Shown here piece by piece: positions 1-11,095 of a stretch of DNA of 64,000 nt. The first letter of the stretch is position 1, and the number at the start of each line of letters is the position of its first letter. The DNA lies in NCBI RefSeq assembly GCF_029626155.1, contig NZ_JARUBL010000001.1:434001-498000 (forward strand). The letters are read 5' to 3'. This DNA comes from Solwaraspora sp. WMMD1047. GTDB lineage: Bacteria; Actinomycetota; Actinomycetes; Mycobacteriales; Micromonosporaceae. Made by a program: the position numbers and the translations under genes. Under the pieces are notes generated by a model. It did not search any database and was not told the DNA's origin. It saw only the letters and a list, made by a program, of their open reading frames with translations.

Positions 1-1
1 G

Positions 2-436
2 GAGGGGCTGGTCTTCTCCCGCCGGATCGCCGAGGACATCGCCCGGGACCTGCCGGCACCGGTTGAGCCTGCACCGGGCGGGGCGTGGACCGGGGGCGTC
101 GGCTGGGTGGTCGACCCGGGTGTGCGTACCGGATTGGGGTCGGCGATGTCGCGCGGCGCCGGGGTGCTGCGGTCGGCGGAGTCGTTGCGCGGGGCCGGCG
201 CGGCCCTGACCGGGCTGGGCGACACCCGGGGCCGGCCGGAGACCGCGAGCTGGGAGGCGACGAACCTGGTCACCGTGGCGGCGGCCCTGGTCGACGCGGC
301 GTACGCCCGCCGGGAGACCAGGGGCTGTCACTGGCGGGAGGACCATCCGGAGCCAGACCCGCGTTGGCTCGGGCATCTGGTCGGCTCGCTCGGGCCGGCC
401 GGCGTACTGCGGCAGGACTGGGAGGCGTTGGGATGA
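2..436 (+). CDS. nadB: L-aspartate oxidase, C-terminal part
   Basis: Only the last 144 codons are inside the window; the 5' part lies upstream. The frame opens with EGLVFSRRIAEDIARDL, the helical segment that follows the FAD-binding core in NadB, and ends with a helical domain (ETASWEATNLVTVAAALVDA, then ARRETRGCHWREDHP) typical of the NadB / succinate dehydrogenase flavoprotein C-terminus. NadB oxidises L-aspartate to iminoaspartate in the cytosol, the first step of de novo NAD synthesis. Its stop overlaps the start of nadC in an ATGA, so the two genes are translationally coupled. The call rests on this segment and on the nadC neighbour. Confidence 0.9.
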   Translation, partial: EGLVFSRRIAEDIARDLPAPVEPAPGGAWTGGVGWVVDPGVRTGLGSAMSRGAGVLRSAESLRGAGAALTGLGDTRGRPETASWEATNLVTVAAALVDAAYARRETRGCHWREDHPEPDPRWLGHLVGSLGPAGVLRQDWEALG

Positions 437-1323
437 CACCGGCGATCATCGAGGCGTTGCGGGCCGACGGGCTGGACCCGGTCGAGGTGGAGCGGATCGT
501 GCGTACCGCGCTGGCCGAGGACCTCGGGCCGGCCGGGCTGGACGTGACGAGCGTGGCCACCATCCCGGCGGACCAGGTCGACACCGCCGAGTTGGTCGCC
601 CGCGAGGCCGGCGTGGTGGCCGGGTTGACCGTCGCGGCGGCGGTCTTCGACGTGGTGGGCGGGCGTACCGTGTCGGTGGTCCGCACCGCCCGCGACGGCG
701 CGGCGGTGGCCCGCGGCGCGGTACTGGCCACGGTCACCGGCCCCACCCGGGCGCTGCTCACCGCCGAGCGCACCGCGCTGAACCTGCTCACCCGGATGTC
801 CGGGGTGGCCACCCACACCCGGGCCTGGACCGAGGCGCTGGCCGGCGGGAAGGCGCAGGTGCTGGACACCCGCAAGACCACTCCCGGGCTGCGGATCCTG
901 GAGAAGTACGCGGTGCGCGCGGGTGGCGGCGGCAACAAGCGGATGGGCCTCTACGACGTCGCGATGATCAAGGACAACCACAAGCTGGCGGCCGGCGGCA
1001 TCGGGGCGGCGTACCGGCGGGTCCGGGAGCGGTTCCCGGACGTGCCGGTGCAGGTCGAGGTGACCACCGTCGGCGAGGCCGAGGAGGCGGTCGGGGCGGG
1101 CGCCGACTTCCTGCTCTGCGACAACATGTCCCCGGAGCTGCTGGCCGAGGTGGTGGCGGCGGTCGGTGACCGGGCCGAGTTGGAGGCCACCGGCGGGCTG
1201 ACCCTGGCGGCCGCGGCGCGGTACGCGGCCACCGGCGTGGACTACCTTTCGGTCGGGGCGTTGACCCACTCGTCGCCGATCCTCGACATCGCGCTGGATC
1301 TCCGAGACTCCGACCGGGACTGA
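433..1323 (+). CDS. nadC: Nicotinate-nucleotide pyrophosphorylase (quinolinate phosphoribosyltransferase)
   Basis: NadC converts quinolinate and PRPP to nicotinate mononucleotide, CO2 and pyrophosphate. The 296-residue product has the usual family length. An N-terminal alpha/beta sandwich (about 1-110) is followed by the barrel with DTRKTTPGLR (near residue 145) and KDNHKLAAGG (near 180), which carry the basic residues binding quinolinate and PRPP, then LLCDNM and EATGGL. The frame stays open about 350 bases upstream, but the ATG at 433 is chosen because MTPAIIEALRADGLD matches the family N-terminus and overlaps the nadB stop. It forms an operon with nadB and coaX; coaX starts 3 bases after the stop. 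Confidence 0.96.
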   Translation: MTPAIIEALRADGLDPVEVERIVRTALAEDLGPAGLDVTSVATIPADQVDTAELVAREAGVVAGLTVAAAVFDVVGGRTVSVVRTARDGAAVARGAVLATVTGPTRALLTAERTALNLLTRMSGVATHTRAWTEALAGGKAQVLDTRKTTPGLRILEKYAVRAGGGGNKRMGLYDVAMIKDNHKLAAGGIGAAYRRVRERFPDVPVQVEVTTVGEAEEAVGAGADFLLCDNMSPELLAEVVAAVGDRAELEATGGLTLAAAARYAATGVDYLSVGALTHSSPILDIALDLRDSDRD

Positions 1324-1326
1324 CAG

Positions 1327-2085
1327 ATGCTGCTCTGCATTGACATCGGCAACACCAACACCGTGCTGGCGACCTTCGAGGGCGAGAAGCTGGTCCACTC
1401 CTGGCGGGTCAAGACCGACGCCCGGTCCACCGCGGACGAGCTGGGGCTGATGTTCCGGGGGCTGCTCGCCGGGGACGCGGTCGAGATCACCGGGGTGGCG
1501 GCCTGCTCCACCGTGCCGGCCGCGCTGCGCTCGCTGCGGGCCATGCTGAGCCGGTACTACCAGGACATTCCGCACGTGGTGGTGGAGCCCGGTGTGAAGA
1601 CCGGGGTGCAGTTGGCGATCGACAACCCCAAGGAGGTCGGCTCGGACCGGGTGGTCAACACGCTGGCGGCGTTCCACCTGTTCGGCGGGCCGTCCATCGT
1701 GGTCGACTTCGGTACGACGACCAACTTCGACGTGATCAGTGCGCGCGGCGAGTTCCTCGGCGGCGCGTTCGCGCCCGGGATCGAGATCTCCTTCGACGCG
1801 CTGGCGGCCCGGGCCGCTCAGCTGCGCAAGGTGGAGGCGACCAAGCCGCGTTCGGTGATCGGGAAGAACACCGTCGAGTGTCTGCAGGCCGGGATGTACT
1901 TCGGCTTCGCCGGTCAGGTGGACCGCATCGTCGAGCGGATGACCGAGGAGCTCGGGCAGGTGCGGGCGGTGATCGCCACCGGCGGCCTGGCGCCGCTGGT
2001 GATCGGCGAGTGCCGGACGGTCACCCACCACGAACCGATGATCACCCTGATCGGCCTGCGGATGGTGTACGAGCGCAACCTCTGA
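1327..2085 (+). CDS. coaX: Type III pantothenate kinase
   Basis: CoaX phosphorylates pantothenate, the first step of CoA synthesis. The 252-residue protein has the ASKHA-fold signature: the phosphate loop DIGNTNT at residues 5-11, the pantothenate-site segment GSDRVVN near 105, and VDFGTTTNFD near 126. The length is normal. The ATG follows the nadC stop after 3 bases, so NAD and CoA cofactor genes share one transcript. The position upstream of lysS-lsr2-clpC matches the coaX-lysS-lsr2-clpC1 order known from mycobacteria, although here a methyltransferase gene on the other strand is inserted between coaX and lysS. Confidence 0.96.
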   Translation: MLLCIDIGNTNTVLATFEGEKLVHSWRVKTDARSTADELGLMFRGLLAGDAVEITGVAACSTVPAALRSLRAMLSRYYQDIPHVVVEPGVKTGVQLAIDNPKEVGSDRVVNTLAAFHLFGGPSIVVDFGTTTNFDVISARGEFLGGAFAPGIEISFDALAARAAQLRKVEATKPRSVIGKNTVECLQAGMYFGFAGQVDRIVERMTEELGQVRAVIATGGLAPLVIGECRTVTHHEPMITLIGLRMVYERNL

Positions 2086-2088
2086 CGG

Positions 2089-2835
2089 TCAGCGGCGGCG
2101 GGCCCGGTAACAGCTCGTCCGGTACGGCAGTTCGAAACGGTCCCGGCCGGCGAGGTCCGGGTGGCTGGCGGCGAGTTCGCGTACCGCCGCGTCCATCGCG
2201 CGCTGGTCGTCGGGCGCGGCGGTCAGGTAGTAGGAGCGGGTCGCCATCAGCGCGACCAGCGAGTCGGGCGTGTGCCAGGTGGAGTGCCGGAACTCGGCCC
2301 GCTCGACCGGTCCGAACTCGACGCCGAAGGAGTCGACCCCGTCCTGTGTCCCGCCGAGCCCCCAACCCCCGACGATCTCCTCGGCGATCGCGGTGAGCGT
2401 CGCGGTCCAGGCGACGGTGGGGTCGCGGTCGTTCCAGATGGCGGCGAGGGTGCCGCCGGGGCGCAGCACCCGGGCGGCTTCGGCGTGCGCCGGCTCCCGA
2501 TCGAACCAGTGGTACGCCTGGGCCGACAGAACCGCGTCGACGCTGCCGTCGGCGACCGGGACGTCCTCCGCGGTGCCGACCAGCGCCGTCGTGCCCGGGG
2601 TGGCGAGCGCCAGTTGCGCCCGCATCTCCTCGTCCGGCTCCACCGGTACGGCGGTGTAGCCGAGTTCCAGCAGGACCCGGGTCAGGATGCCGGTGCCCGC
2701 GCCGAGATCGACGACCCGCCCGGGCGGGTGGTCCCCAGCTGCCCATTCGACGGCCGGGGCCGGATAGCCGGGCCGGTACCGGTCGTAGGCGGACGCGGCC
2801 GTCCCGAACGACCGGGCGTGGGTGTGCTCGACCAT
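2089..2835 (-). CDS. Class I SAM-dependent methyltransferase
   Basis: The product is 248 residues and carries motif [16 protein letters not shown], an acidic residue ending strand 2 ([12 protein letters not shown]), and [13 protein letters not shown], which is characteristic of the Methyltransf_11/25 group. The substrate cannot be told from sequence. The ATG at 2835 is preferred over upstream in-frame codons because [16 protein letters not shown] is the normal family beginning. A -10 hexamer TAACCT (2843-2848 on this strand) lies 7 nt ahead of it, suggesting a leaderless mRNA. The gene is convergent with coaX, with only 3 bases between the stop codons, and divergent from lysS. Confidence 0.85.
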   Translation of the reverse strand: MVEHTHARSFGTAASAYDRYRPGYPAPAVEWAAGDHPPGRVVDLGAGTGILTRVLLELGYTAVPVEPDEEMRAQLALATPGTTALVGTAEDVPVADGSVDAVLSAQAYHWFDREPAHAEAARVLRPGGTLAAIWNDRDPTVAWTATLTAIAEEIVGGWGLGGTQDGVDSFGVEFGPVERAEFRHSTWHTPDSLVALMATRSYYLTAAPDDQRAMDAAVRELAASHPDLAGRDRFELPYRTSCYRARRR

Positions 2836-2924
2836 GGCCGGGAGGTTATCCGGTAACTGCCGGCTCGGCACTTGAGTACGCTCGGGGCCGAACTCCGACA
2901 ATCGTTCTCCTGAGGAAGCGTGCC

Positions 2925-4433
2925 GTGACCGAGCAGACCCCCGCCCCCGCCGAGCCCGTCGACGATCTTCCCGAGCAGATGCGGGTCCGCCGGGAGAAGC
3001 GGGACCGGATGATCGCCGACGGCGTCGAGCCGTACCCGGTGGGGTTCGCCCGGACGGCGACTCTCGCGGAGCTCCGCGCCCGCTACGGCGACCTGCCAAC
3101 GGACACCGCCACCGGTGACCTCGTCTCGGTGACCGGGCGGGTGATCTTCATCCGGAACACCGGCAAGCTCTGCTTCGCCACCCTGCGGGAGGGCGACGGC
3201 ACCGAGCTGCAGGCGATGCTCTCCCTGGACCGGGTCGGCGCGGATCGGCTCGCCGACTGGAAGCGGCTCGTCGACCTGGGTGACCACGTCGGGGTGACCG
3301 GCGAGGTGATCACCAGCCGGCGGGGGGAGCTCTCCGTGCTCGCGGACGGCTGGGTGACCACCGCCAAGGCGCTGCGCCCGCTGCCGGTGGCGCACCGGCC
3401 GCTCAGCGAGGAGGCCAGGGTCCGGCAACGCTACGTCGATCTGATCACCCGGCCGCTGGCCCGGCAGACGGTCCGTACCCGGGCCACCGTGGTGCGGGCG
3501 CTGCGGGACTCGCTGCATCGACGTGCGTTTTTGGAGGTGGAGACGCCGATGCTGCAGCTCCTGCACGGGGGCGCGGCGGCCCGGCCATTCGTTACGCACA
3601 GCAATGCATTGGGTACGGATCTCTACCTGAGAATCGCCCCGGAGCTTTTCCTCAAGCGGGCGGTGGTCGGCGGCATCGAGCGGGTCTTCGAGATCAACCG
3701 GAACTTCCGCAATGAGGGCGTCGACTCCTCCCACTCGCCGGAGTTCGCGATGCTGGAGGTCTACGAGGCTTACGGCGACTACGACACCATGGCGACCCTG
3801 ACTCGGGAACTGGTCCAGGCGGCGGCCCAGGCCGTCGCCGGGTCTCACGTGGTGACGCACGCCGATGGCAGCGAGTTCGACCTCGGCGGGCAGTGGCGGT
3901 CGGTGACGCTCTACGGGGTGCTTTCCGAGGCGCTCGGGGAGGAAGTGACGGTTGGGACCGACCGGGCGCAGCTCGTGCGGTACGCCGAAAAGGTCGGCCT
4001 GTCGGTCGACCCGAAGTGGGGACCGGGCAAGCTGGCCGAGGAGCTCTTCGAGGAGCTGGTCGTGCCGGGCCTGCAGCAGCCGACTTTCGTGCGGGACTAC
4101 CCGGAGGAGACCAGCCCGTTGACCCGCGGCCACCGGGACCAGCCGGGGCTGACCGAAAAATGGGACCTCTACGTCCGGGGCTTCGAGCTCGGCACCGCCT
4201 ACTCTGAACTGGTCGACCCGGTCGTGCAGCGGGAGCGGCTGCTGGCCCAGGCGCAGCTCGCGGCCAACGGCGACGACGAGGCGATGCGCCTGGATGAGGA
4301 CTTTCTGCGCGCGATGGAGTACGGAATGCCACCGGCCGGCGGCATGGGAATGGGAATCGACCGGCTCCTGATGGCCCTCACCGGCCTGGGAATTCGGGAA
4401 ACGATCCTCTTCCCGTTGGTCCGCGCGGAGTAG
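2925..4433 (+). CDS. lysS: Lysine--tRNA ligase, class II
   Basis: LysS charges tRNA-Lys in the cytosol. The 502-residue protein has an N-terminal OB-fold anticodon-binding domain (about 60-170) with [16 protein letters not shown], then the class II core: motif 2 in [20 protein letters not shown] (near 255-275) and motif 3 in [13 protein letters not shown] (near 473). The loop reads [11 protein letters not shown] where most bacterial enzymes have a PGGAxARPF form. The start is GTG with GAGGAAG about 10 nt upstream. The context lysS-lsr2-clpC matches other actinobacteria. There is no membrane domain, so this is not a LysX-type fusion. Confidence 0.95.
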   Translation: MTEQTPAPAEPVDDLPEQMRVRREKRDRMIADGVEPYPVGFARTATLAELRARYGDLPTDTATGDLVSVTGRVIFIRNTGKLCFATLREGDGTELQAMLSLDRVGADRLADWKRLVDLGDHVGVTGEVITSRRGELSVLADGWVTTAKALRPLPVAHRPLSEEARVRQRYVDLITRPLARQTVRTRATVVRALRDSLHRRAFLEVETPMLQLLHGGAAARPFVTHSNALGTDLYLRIAPELFLKRAVVGGIERVFEINRNFRNEGVDSSHSPEFAMLEVYEAYGDYDTMATLTRELVQAAAQAVAGSHVVTHADGSEFDLGGQWRSVTLYGVLSEALGEEVTVGTDRAQLVRYAEKVGLSVDPKWGPGKLAEELFEELVVPGLQQPTFVRDYPEETSPLTRGHRDQPGLTEKWDLYVRGFELGTAYSELVDPVVQRERLLAQAQLAANGDDEAMRLDEDFLRAMEYGMPPAGGMGMGIDRLLMALTGLGIRETILFPLVRAE

Positions 4434-4468
4434 TCGGGCCGTTCTCCATGAGTAATTTCCGGGTCCTA

Positions 4469-4499
4469 TTGACGAGGCAAGCATCTTAAGCGCTATTGT
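4469..4499 (+). promoter_or_regulatory. Probable sigma-70-type promoter of lsr2
   Basis: A TTGACG box (4469-4474) and a TATTGT box (4494-4499), 19 bases apart, lie 51 bases ahead of the lsr2 start, in a locally AT-richer stretch after the lysS stop. The -35 is close to consensus and the spacing slightly long. It would give lsr2 its own transcript independent of lysS. This is a sequence match only. Confidence 0.5.
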
Positions 4500-4549
4500 G
4501 CTCTTGTTTACGGGGGAACCTAGGACCTGCGCGAGAGGATTGGCGGCAC

Positions 4550-4900
4550 GTGGCTAAGCAGATCATTCACAAGCTGGTCGATGACCTCGACGGCGGCGAC
4601 GCGGACGAGACGGTCAAGTTCTCGCTCGACGGCGTTCAGTACGAGATCGACCTGTCGAAGAAGAACGCCGGTAAATTGCGGGACCTATTCGCCCCGTACG
4701 TGGCCGCCGGCTCCCGGGTGGGCCGGGGTGGCGTGGTGGTGGGTGGCCGGGCGGCTCGCGGCCGAGGCGGCGCGACCGCCGACCGCGAGCAGAACAAGGC
4801 GATCCGGGCGTGGGCCAAGAAGGAGGGCCGGGAGATCTCGGACCGGGGCCGCATCCCGCAGGAGATCGTCGACGAGTACCACGCCAAGGCCGGCCGCTGA
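4550..4900 (+). CDS. lsr2: Lsr2-type nucleoid-associated protein / xenogeneic silencer
   Basis: Lsr2 bridges DNA and silences AT-rich, often foreign, genes in actinobacteria. The 116-residue product has the N-terminal dimerisation domain (KQIIHKLVDDLDGGDADETV, then VQYEIDLSKKNAGKLRDLF), a basic glycine/arginine linker (RVGRGGVVVGGRAARGRGG) and the C-terminal DNA-binding domain IRAWAKKEGREISDRGRIP, with the AT-hook-like RGR that inserts in the minor groove. The GTG at 4550 is chosen because VAKQIIHKLVDD is the family start and GAGAGG lies upstream. The lower-GC genes near the end of this window would be natural targets; that is inference. Confidence 0.96.
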   Translation: MAKQIIHKLVDDLDGGDADETVKFSLDGVQYEIDLSKKNAGKLRDLFAPYVAAGSRVGRGGVVVGGRAARGRGGATADREQNKAIRAWAKKEGREISDRGRIPQEIVDEYHAKAGR

Positions 4901-5482
4901 GGCTCCGCGGTTGACGGCCTGGTGGCCGTCGGACGCTGGCGCGGTTGCGCGCCGGGTCGGGGGCATGCCCTCCCGGCCCGGCGCGACCGCGTGAGTCGCT
5001 GCGTACTTCTTCGCCTTTCGAGCCCCTTGGGTGCTTTGGGCGTTATACCGTGGCCGGCGAAACCGCTGACCGCCCGAGAGGTGGTCGCCGTGGCTCGGGC
5101 GGGGCATGATTGCCCGACACGCCCGGCTTGCCGTGGTTCGACCGGGAACGAAGGTGGTTCCGGCGGCGTTATCCACAACCAGTGGACGAGATTTTCCACA
5201 GCCTGTGGACAGCCGAGGGTCCGGCGGGGCAGGGTCGCCCACGCTGGCGGATTTCGCTCTGCGCGTACAGGGCAGGGGTCCGGAACAGCGGTTGAGCGCG
5301 GGTGGTTGGTCAAAACATCGTGCGACGTGGCTCGGTCCAGCACACAGGGCCTCGGATGAGTCGGTTCGCGACGATAGAGTAAGGAAGCACGGTCGTCCGT
5401 CCGGGGCGGCCGGGCACCGGCCCCGCCAAGATACTTGGACCATCAAGATCGAGTGCGCACGGCACGTGAGGAGCACGAGGGC
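4901..5482 (+). other. Long intergenic region between lsr2 and clpC
   Basis: About 580 bases without a supportable gene. It holds a compact cluster of DnaA-box-like sequences (listed separately) and a possible -10 (TAGAGT, 5375-5380) roughly 100 bases ahead of the clpC start. No convincing -35 accompanies it, and I could not find a clear ClgR- or HspR-type operator. A ribosome-binding site (GAGGAGCACGAGG) precedes clpC. The weak open frames here have no recognisable protein similarity. Confidence 0.6.
5169..5211 (+). promoter_or_regulatory. Cluster of DnaA-box-like sequences
   Basis: A perfect TTATCCACA (5169-5177), a one-mismatch TTTTCCACA (5192-5200) and a reverse-strand TGTCCACA core (5204-5211) fall within 43 bases, with a weaker half match at 5181-5189. 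TTATCCACA and TTGTCCACA are the established DnaA-box forms in bacteria and actinomycetes. No dnaA, dnaN or recF is nearby, so this is not the standard oriC context. It may be a regulatory or titration site ahead of clpC. Confidence 0.45.
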
Positions 5483-8026
<2,544 letters not shown>

Positions 8027-8056
8027 CCACCACCGGCACGGCAGGCGAGTACGACC

Positions 8057-8100
8057 CGAGGGCCGGGGTCAGCGGCAGACGCCGCTGACCCCGGCCCTCG
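8057..8100. terminator. Perfect 20-bp hairpin between convergent clpC and mutY
   Basis: Arms 8057-8076 and 8081-8100 are fully complementary with a 4-base loop. There is no U-tract, as usual in high-GC actinobacteria. It starts 30 bases after the clpC stop and ends 52 bases before the end of the convergent mutY, so it probably serves both strands. Confidence 0.8.
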
Positions 8101-8152
8101 GCCGTTGCCCGGGCCGGTTGTTGCCCGGGCCGGTTGGGACAGCGTCCCGGCG

Positions 8153-9058
8153 CTAAGCCGGGCGGTCGCCGGCCAGCGCGTAACCGCCGGCCACCGGTTC
8201 CACCAACCCGTCGTCGACCAGCCCGGCAAGCGCCCGGCGCCGCTGGACGTCATCGGCCCAGACCAGGTCCAGCCGGTCGGCCGGGACCGGGCCGGTGGAT
8301 TCCCGCAGCACCGCGAGCAGCATTCCGCGTACCTGGCGATCGGTTCCCGCGTACGCCTGGGGTCGGCGACTCGGGCCGGTCGATGCCGGCCGCCCGACCG
8401 CCCGCCAGGCGCAGTCCGCGATCAACGGACAGTCCGCGCAGCGCGGGCTGCGGGCCGTGCAGACCACCGCCCCGAGCTCCATGAACGCCGCGCTGGCCCG
8501 GGCCGCCACCGCGGGCTCCGCCGGGAGCAACTCGGCCGTGGCAACCAGATCCGCGGGACGGGTGGTCGGGCCGGCGTCCGGTTCGCCGGCCACCGCGCGG
8601 GCCACCAGCCGGCGCACGTTGGTGTCCACGACCGGGTGCCGCTGGCCGTAGGCGAAGGCCGCCACCGCCCTGGCTGTGTAGCTGCCCACCCCGGGCAGCG
8701 CCAGCAGGGCGTCCAGATCGTCCGGCACCTCGCCGCCGTGGCGCTCCACCACCGCCACCGCGCAGTCCCGCAGCCGGAGGGCCCGGCGCGGGTAGCCGAG
8801 CCGGCCCCAGAGCCGGATCGCCTCGGCCGGACTGGCCGAGGCCAGCGCGGCCGGTGTGGGCCAGCGCTCCAGCCAGGCCCGCCAGACCGGCAACACCCGG
8901 ACCACCGGGGTCTGCTGCAGCATGATCTCACTGACCAGGATCGCCCAGGCGCCGACGCCCGGTTCCCGCCACGGCAGTTCCCGGGCGTGCTCGTCGAACC
9001 ACCTGATCGCCGTGGCGGCCAGTGTCTGCCGCGGCTCGGCGCCGTACGTCTCGGTCAT
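8153..9058 (-). CDS. mutY: A/G-specific adenine DNA glycosylase
   Basis: MutY removes adenine mispaired with 8-oxoguanine. The 301-residue protein has SEIMLQQT with catalytic Glu44, the helix-hairpin-helix LPGVGSYT (121-128), catalytic Asp145 in DTNVRR, and the 4Fe-4S ligands Cys200, Cys207, Cys210 and Cys216 (C-x6-C-x2-C-x5-C). After the cluster only about 85 residues remain, so the C-terminal MutT-like 8-oxoG recognition domain of longer MutY proteins is short or missing. Two more ATG codons lie just upstream but are out of frame or run into a stop. It shares the clpC hairpin and is divergent from the ACT-domain gene. Confidence 0.94.
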   Translation of the reverse strand: MTETYGAEPRQTLAATAIRWFDEHARELPWREPGVGAWAILVSEIMLQQTPVVRVLPVWRAWLERWPTPAALASASPAEAIRLWGRLGYPRRALRLRDCAVAVVERHGGEVPDDLDALLALPGVGSYTARAVAAFAYGQRHPVVDTNVRRLVARAVAGEPDAGPTTRPADLVATAELLPAEPAVAARASAAFMELGAVVCTARSPRCADCPLIADCAWRAVGRPASTGPSRRPQAYAGTDRQVRGMLLAVLRESTGPVPADRLDLVWADDVQRRRALAGLVDDGLVEPVAGGYALAGDRPA

Positions 9059-9188
9059 CGCATCGTCTCGGTCATCGCGCCGTCGATCCTGTCACGGCCG
9101 CACGGGCCCACTCCGGCGGGCATCCCGACCTTTGGCCACCCCACCGCCCGCCGGTACCCCGGCCGGCGGGATCCGGGACAATTCCGGG

Positions 9189-9704
9189 ATGGACGACCTC
9201 GCGATCACGGTGATCGGCCGGGACCGGCCCGGCATCGTGGCGGACGTCGCCGAACTGCTCGCCCGGGTCGGCGCCAACCTCACCGATTCGACAATGACCC
9301 GGCTGCGGGGCCACTTCGCCATGACCCTGGTCTGTACCGGACCGACGGTCGGGGAGGCGGAGGCCGTGCTCGCCCCGCTCGCCGCCGACGGCCAGTTGCT
9401 CGCGACCGTCCGGGCCGTCGACTCCGAGGAGGCCGCGTCGCCGCCGGTCGGTGAGCCGTACCTGGTGGCCGTGCACGGCGCGGACCGGCTCGGCATCGTG
9501 GCCGCCGTCACCCGGGTGGTCGCCGAAGCGGGCGGGAACGTCACCGACCTGACCACCCGGCTCTCCGGCCCGCTCTACGTCCTGATCGCCGAGGTGGAAC
9601 TGCCCCCCAACACGGCCGACGCGTTGGCCGCCCGGCTGGCCGAGGTGGCGACCGGCCTCGAAGTGGAGGTCACCCTCCGGCCGGTCGATTCGGATCTGCT
9701 TTGA
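9189..9704 (+). CDS. Tandem ACT-domain protein, GcvR-like
   Basis: The 171-residue product is two ACT domains: ITVIGRDRPGIVADVAELL at the N-terminus and VAVHGADRLGIVAAVTRVV near residue 97. This is the architecture of the glycine-cleavage repressor-like GcvR family, whose ACT domains bind amino acids. There is no DNA-binding domain. A GACAAT hexamer ends 6 nt ahead of the ATG and may be the -10 of a leaderless transcript. The stop overlaps the TTG start of def (TTGA), so the two are coupled. The specific amino-acid ligand is unknown. Confidence 0.75.
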   Translation: MDDLAITVIGRDRPGIVADVAELLARVGANLTDSTMTRLRGHFAMTLVCTGPTVGEAEAVLAPLAADGQLLATVRAVDSEEAASPPVGEPYLVAVHGADRLGIVAAVTRVVAEAGGNVTDLTTRLSGPLYVLIAEVELPPNTADALAARLAEVATGLEVEVTLRPVDSDLL

Positions 9705-10261
9705 CCCCGCAGGAGTCCGGGCTCGGTGACTGGACCCCGGCGATGCTCGGTGCGCCCGGCCAGGTCCGGAAGGTGATCACCGCGCCGGACGCGGTGCTCA
9801 GCCAGGGTGGACCCGAGGTGGACCCGCAGGCCGAGGAGGTGGTCCGGCTGGCGGCCGACCTGATCGCCACGATGCGGGTCTCCCCGGGCTGCGTCGGTCT
9901 CGCGGCGCCACAGGTGGGCGTCGGCGCCCGGCTCTTCGCGGTCGACGTGACCGGACACCCCAAGACGGTGACCGGTCACGGCACCTTCGCGCTCTGCAAC
10001 GCCCGGATCGTCGAAGCCACCCGGTGGCGGCCCGGCCGGGAGGGCTGCATGTCGGTGCCCGACCTGACCGGCGACGTGAAGCGGGCGACCCGGCTGGTGG
10101 TCGAGGGCCTGCTGCCCGGGACCGGCCGGCCGGTGCGGCTGGTCACCGACGGGTTCGAGGCCCGCGCGCTGCAGCACGAGATCGATCACTGTGCCGGCCT
10201 GCTCTTTCTGGACCGGGTTTCCGGCGCGCGGGCCGTGCACCAGCGGAAGACGTACCTGTGA
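9701..10261 (+). CDS. def: Peptide deformylase
   Basis: Def removes the formyl group from the initiator methionine of nascent proteins. All three motifs are present in 186 residues: GLAAPQ (66-71), EGCMS (114-118, metal ligand Cys116) and HEIDH (159-163, two His ligands and the catalytic Glu). The TTG at 9701 overlaps the preceding stop; an internal ATG 42 bases on is possible but would remove a normal part of the N-terminus. Co-transcription with the ACT-domain gene is likely. Confidence 0.94.
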   Translation: MTPQESGLGDWTPAMLGAPGQVRKVITAPDAVLSQGGPEVDPQAEEVVRLAADLIATMRVSPGCVGLAAPQVGVGARLFAVDVTGHPKTVTGHGTFALCNARIVEATRWRPGREGCMSVPDLTGDVKRATRLVVEGLLPGTGRPVRLVTDGFEARALQHEIDHCAGLLFLDRVSGARAVHQRKTYL

Positions 10262-10340
10262 CGCCGGCGGTGGGCGTCGGCCCGGTACGGCCGGCGCGTC
10301 GTGACGATCAACAGAGCCGGCCCCGATACGGTGGGACACC

Positions 10341-11069
10341 ATGCGTCTGACGGTTGGCCCCCTGCCCCCCGCCGTCTACTGGCGGCGTCGAGCGGTCGTA
10401 CTCGGTGCCGCGTTGCTCTTCCTGATCGTGCTCGTCTACTCCTGCACCGGCCCGGGCGGCTCGGGTGCCGATCCCGGTTCCGCACCGACCTCGACCCCGA
10501 CCGCGAACCCGCCGGAGTCCGGGGCCGGCGGCCCCCTGCTCACCCCGGAGACCGGCCCGCCGGCGGCCGGCGACGCCGGGGAGGATCCGGGCGGCGAGCC
10601 GCCGGCCGGTGGTGGGCCGGCGGCCCCACCCGCCGGCGATGCCACCGTCCCGGTGATTCCGCCGCCCGCTGCGGGCTCCTGCACCGACGAGGAGATGTCG
10701 GTCGTTCCGGTGCCGTCCCAGTCGTCGATCAAGCGCGGGGCAACCATCGAGGTGCGCCTGAAGATCAGGAACGCCTCCGACCGCACCTGTGAGCGGGACG
10801 TGGGGTCCCAGCTCCAGGAGGTCTACATCCGGATCGGCGCACAGGTCGTCTGGTCGTCGGACACCTGCAGCCCGCCGGGTGAGTCGAACGTGGTGACCTT
10901 CACGCCGGGGCTGGCGCACGAGTACCGGGTGGCCTGGAACGGCAAGGACGTCACCCGCTGCGCGGACGGGGTTGCCAACGGGCCGGTCCCGGCGGCCGGC
11001 GACTACCAGGTCTTCGGGCGGCTCGGGACCAAGCGCAGCGAGCCCGTCCAGCTCACCCTCACCGGCTAG
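10341..11069 (+). CDS. Membrane-anchored extracytoplasmic protein of unknown function
   Basis: I do not recognise a named family. The 242-residue product has one N-terminal transmembrane segment (about 17-34, RRAVVLGAALLFLIVLVY), then about 80 residues rich in Pro, Gly and Ala that look like an extended wall-spanning linker, then a small beta-rich domain (about 110-242) with four Cys that could pair outside the cell. The last domain recalls DUF4232-like folds, but only in style. TACGGT (10327-10332) ends 8 nt ahead of the ATG, consistent with a leaderless transcript. It is convergent with disA. Confidence 0.7.
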   Translation: MRLTVGPLPPAVYWRRRAVVLGAALLFLIVLVYSCTGPGGSGADPGSAPTSTPTANPPESGAGGPLLTPETGPPAAGDAGEDPGGEPPAGGGPAAPPAGDATVPVIPPPAAGSCTDEEMSVVPVPSQSSIKRGATIEVRLKIRNASDRTCERDVGSQLQEVYIRIGAQVVWSSDTCSPPGESNVVTFTPGLAHEYRVAWNGKDVTRCADGVANGPVPAAGDYQVFGRLGTKRSEPVQLTLTG

Positions 11070-11095
11070 CCGCCTGGGCCGGCCCGGGTAGCCGG

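Noticed and set aside
5169-5211. DnaA boxes as a chromosomal origin
   Set aside because: No dnaA, dnaN, recF or gyrB nearby, only three boxes, and no AT-rich unwinding region; kept only as a regulatory candidate.
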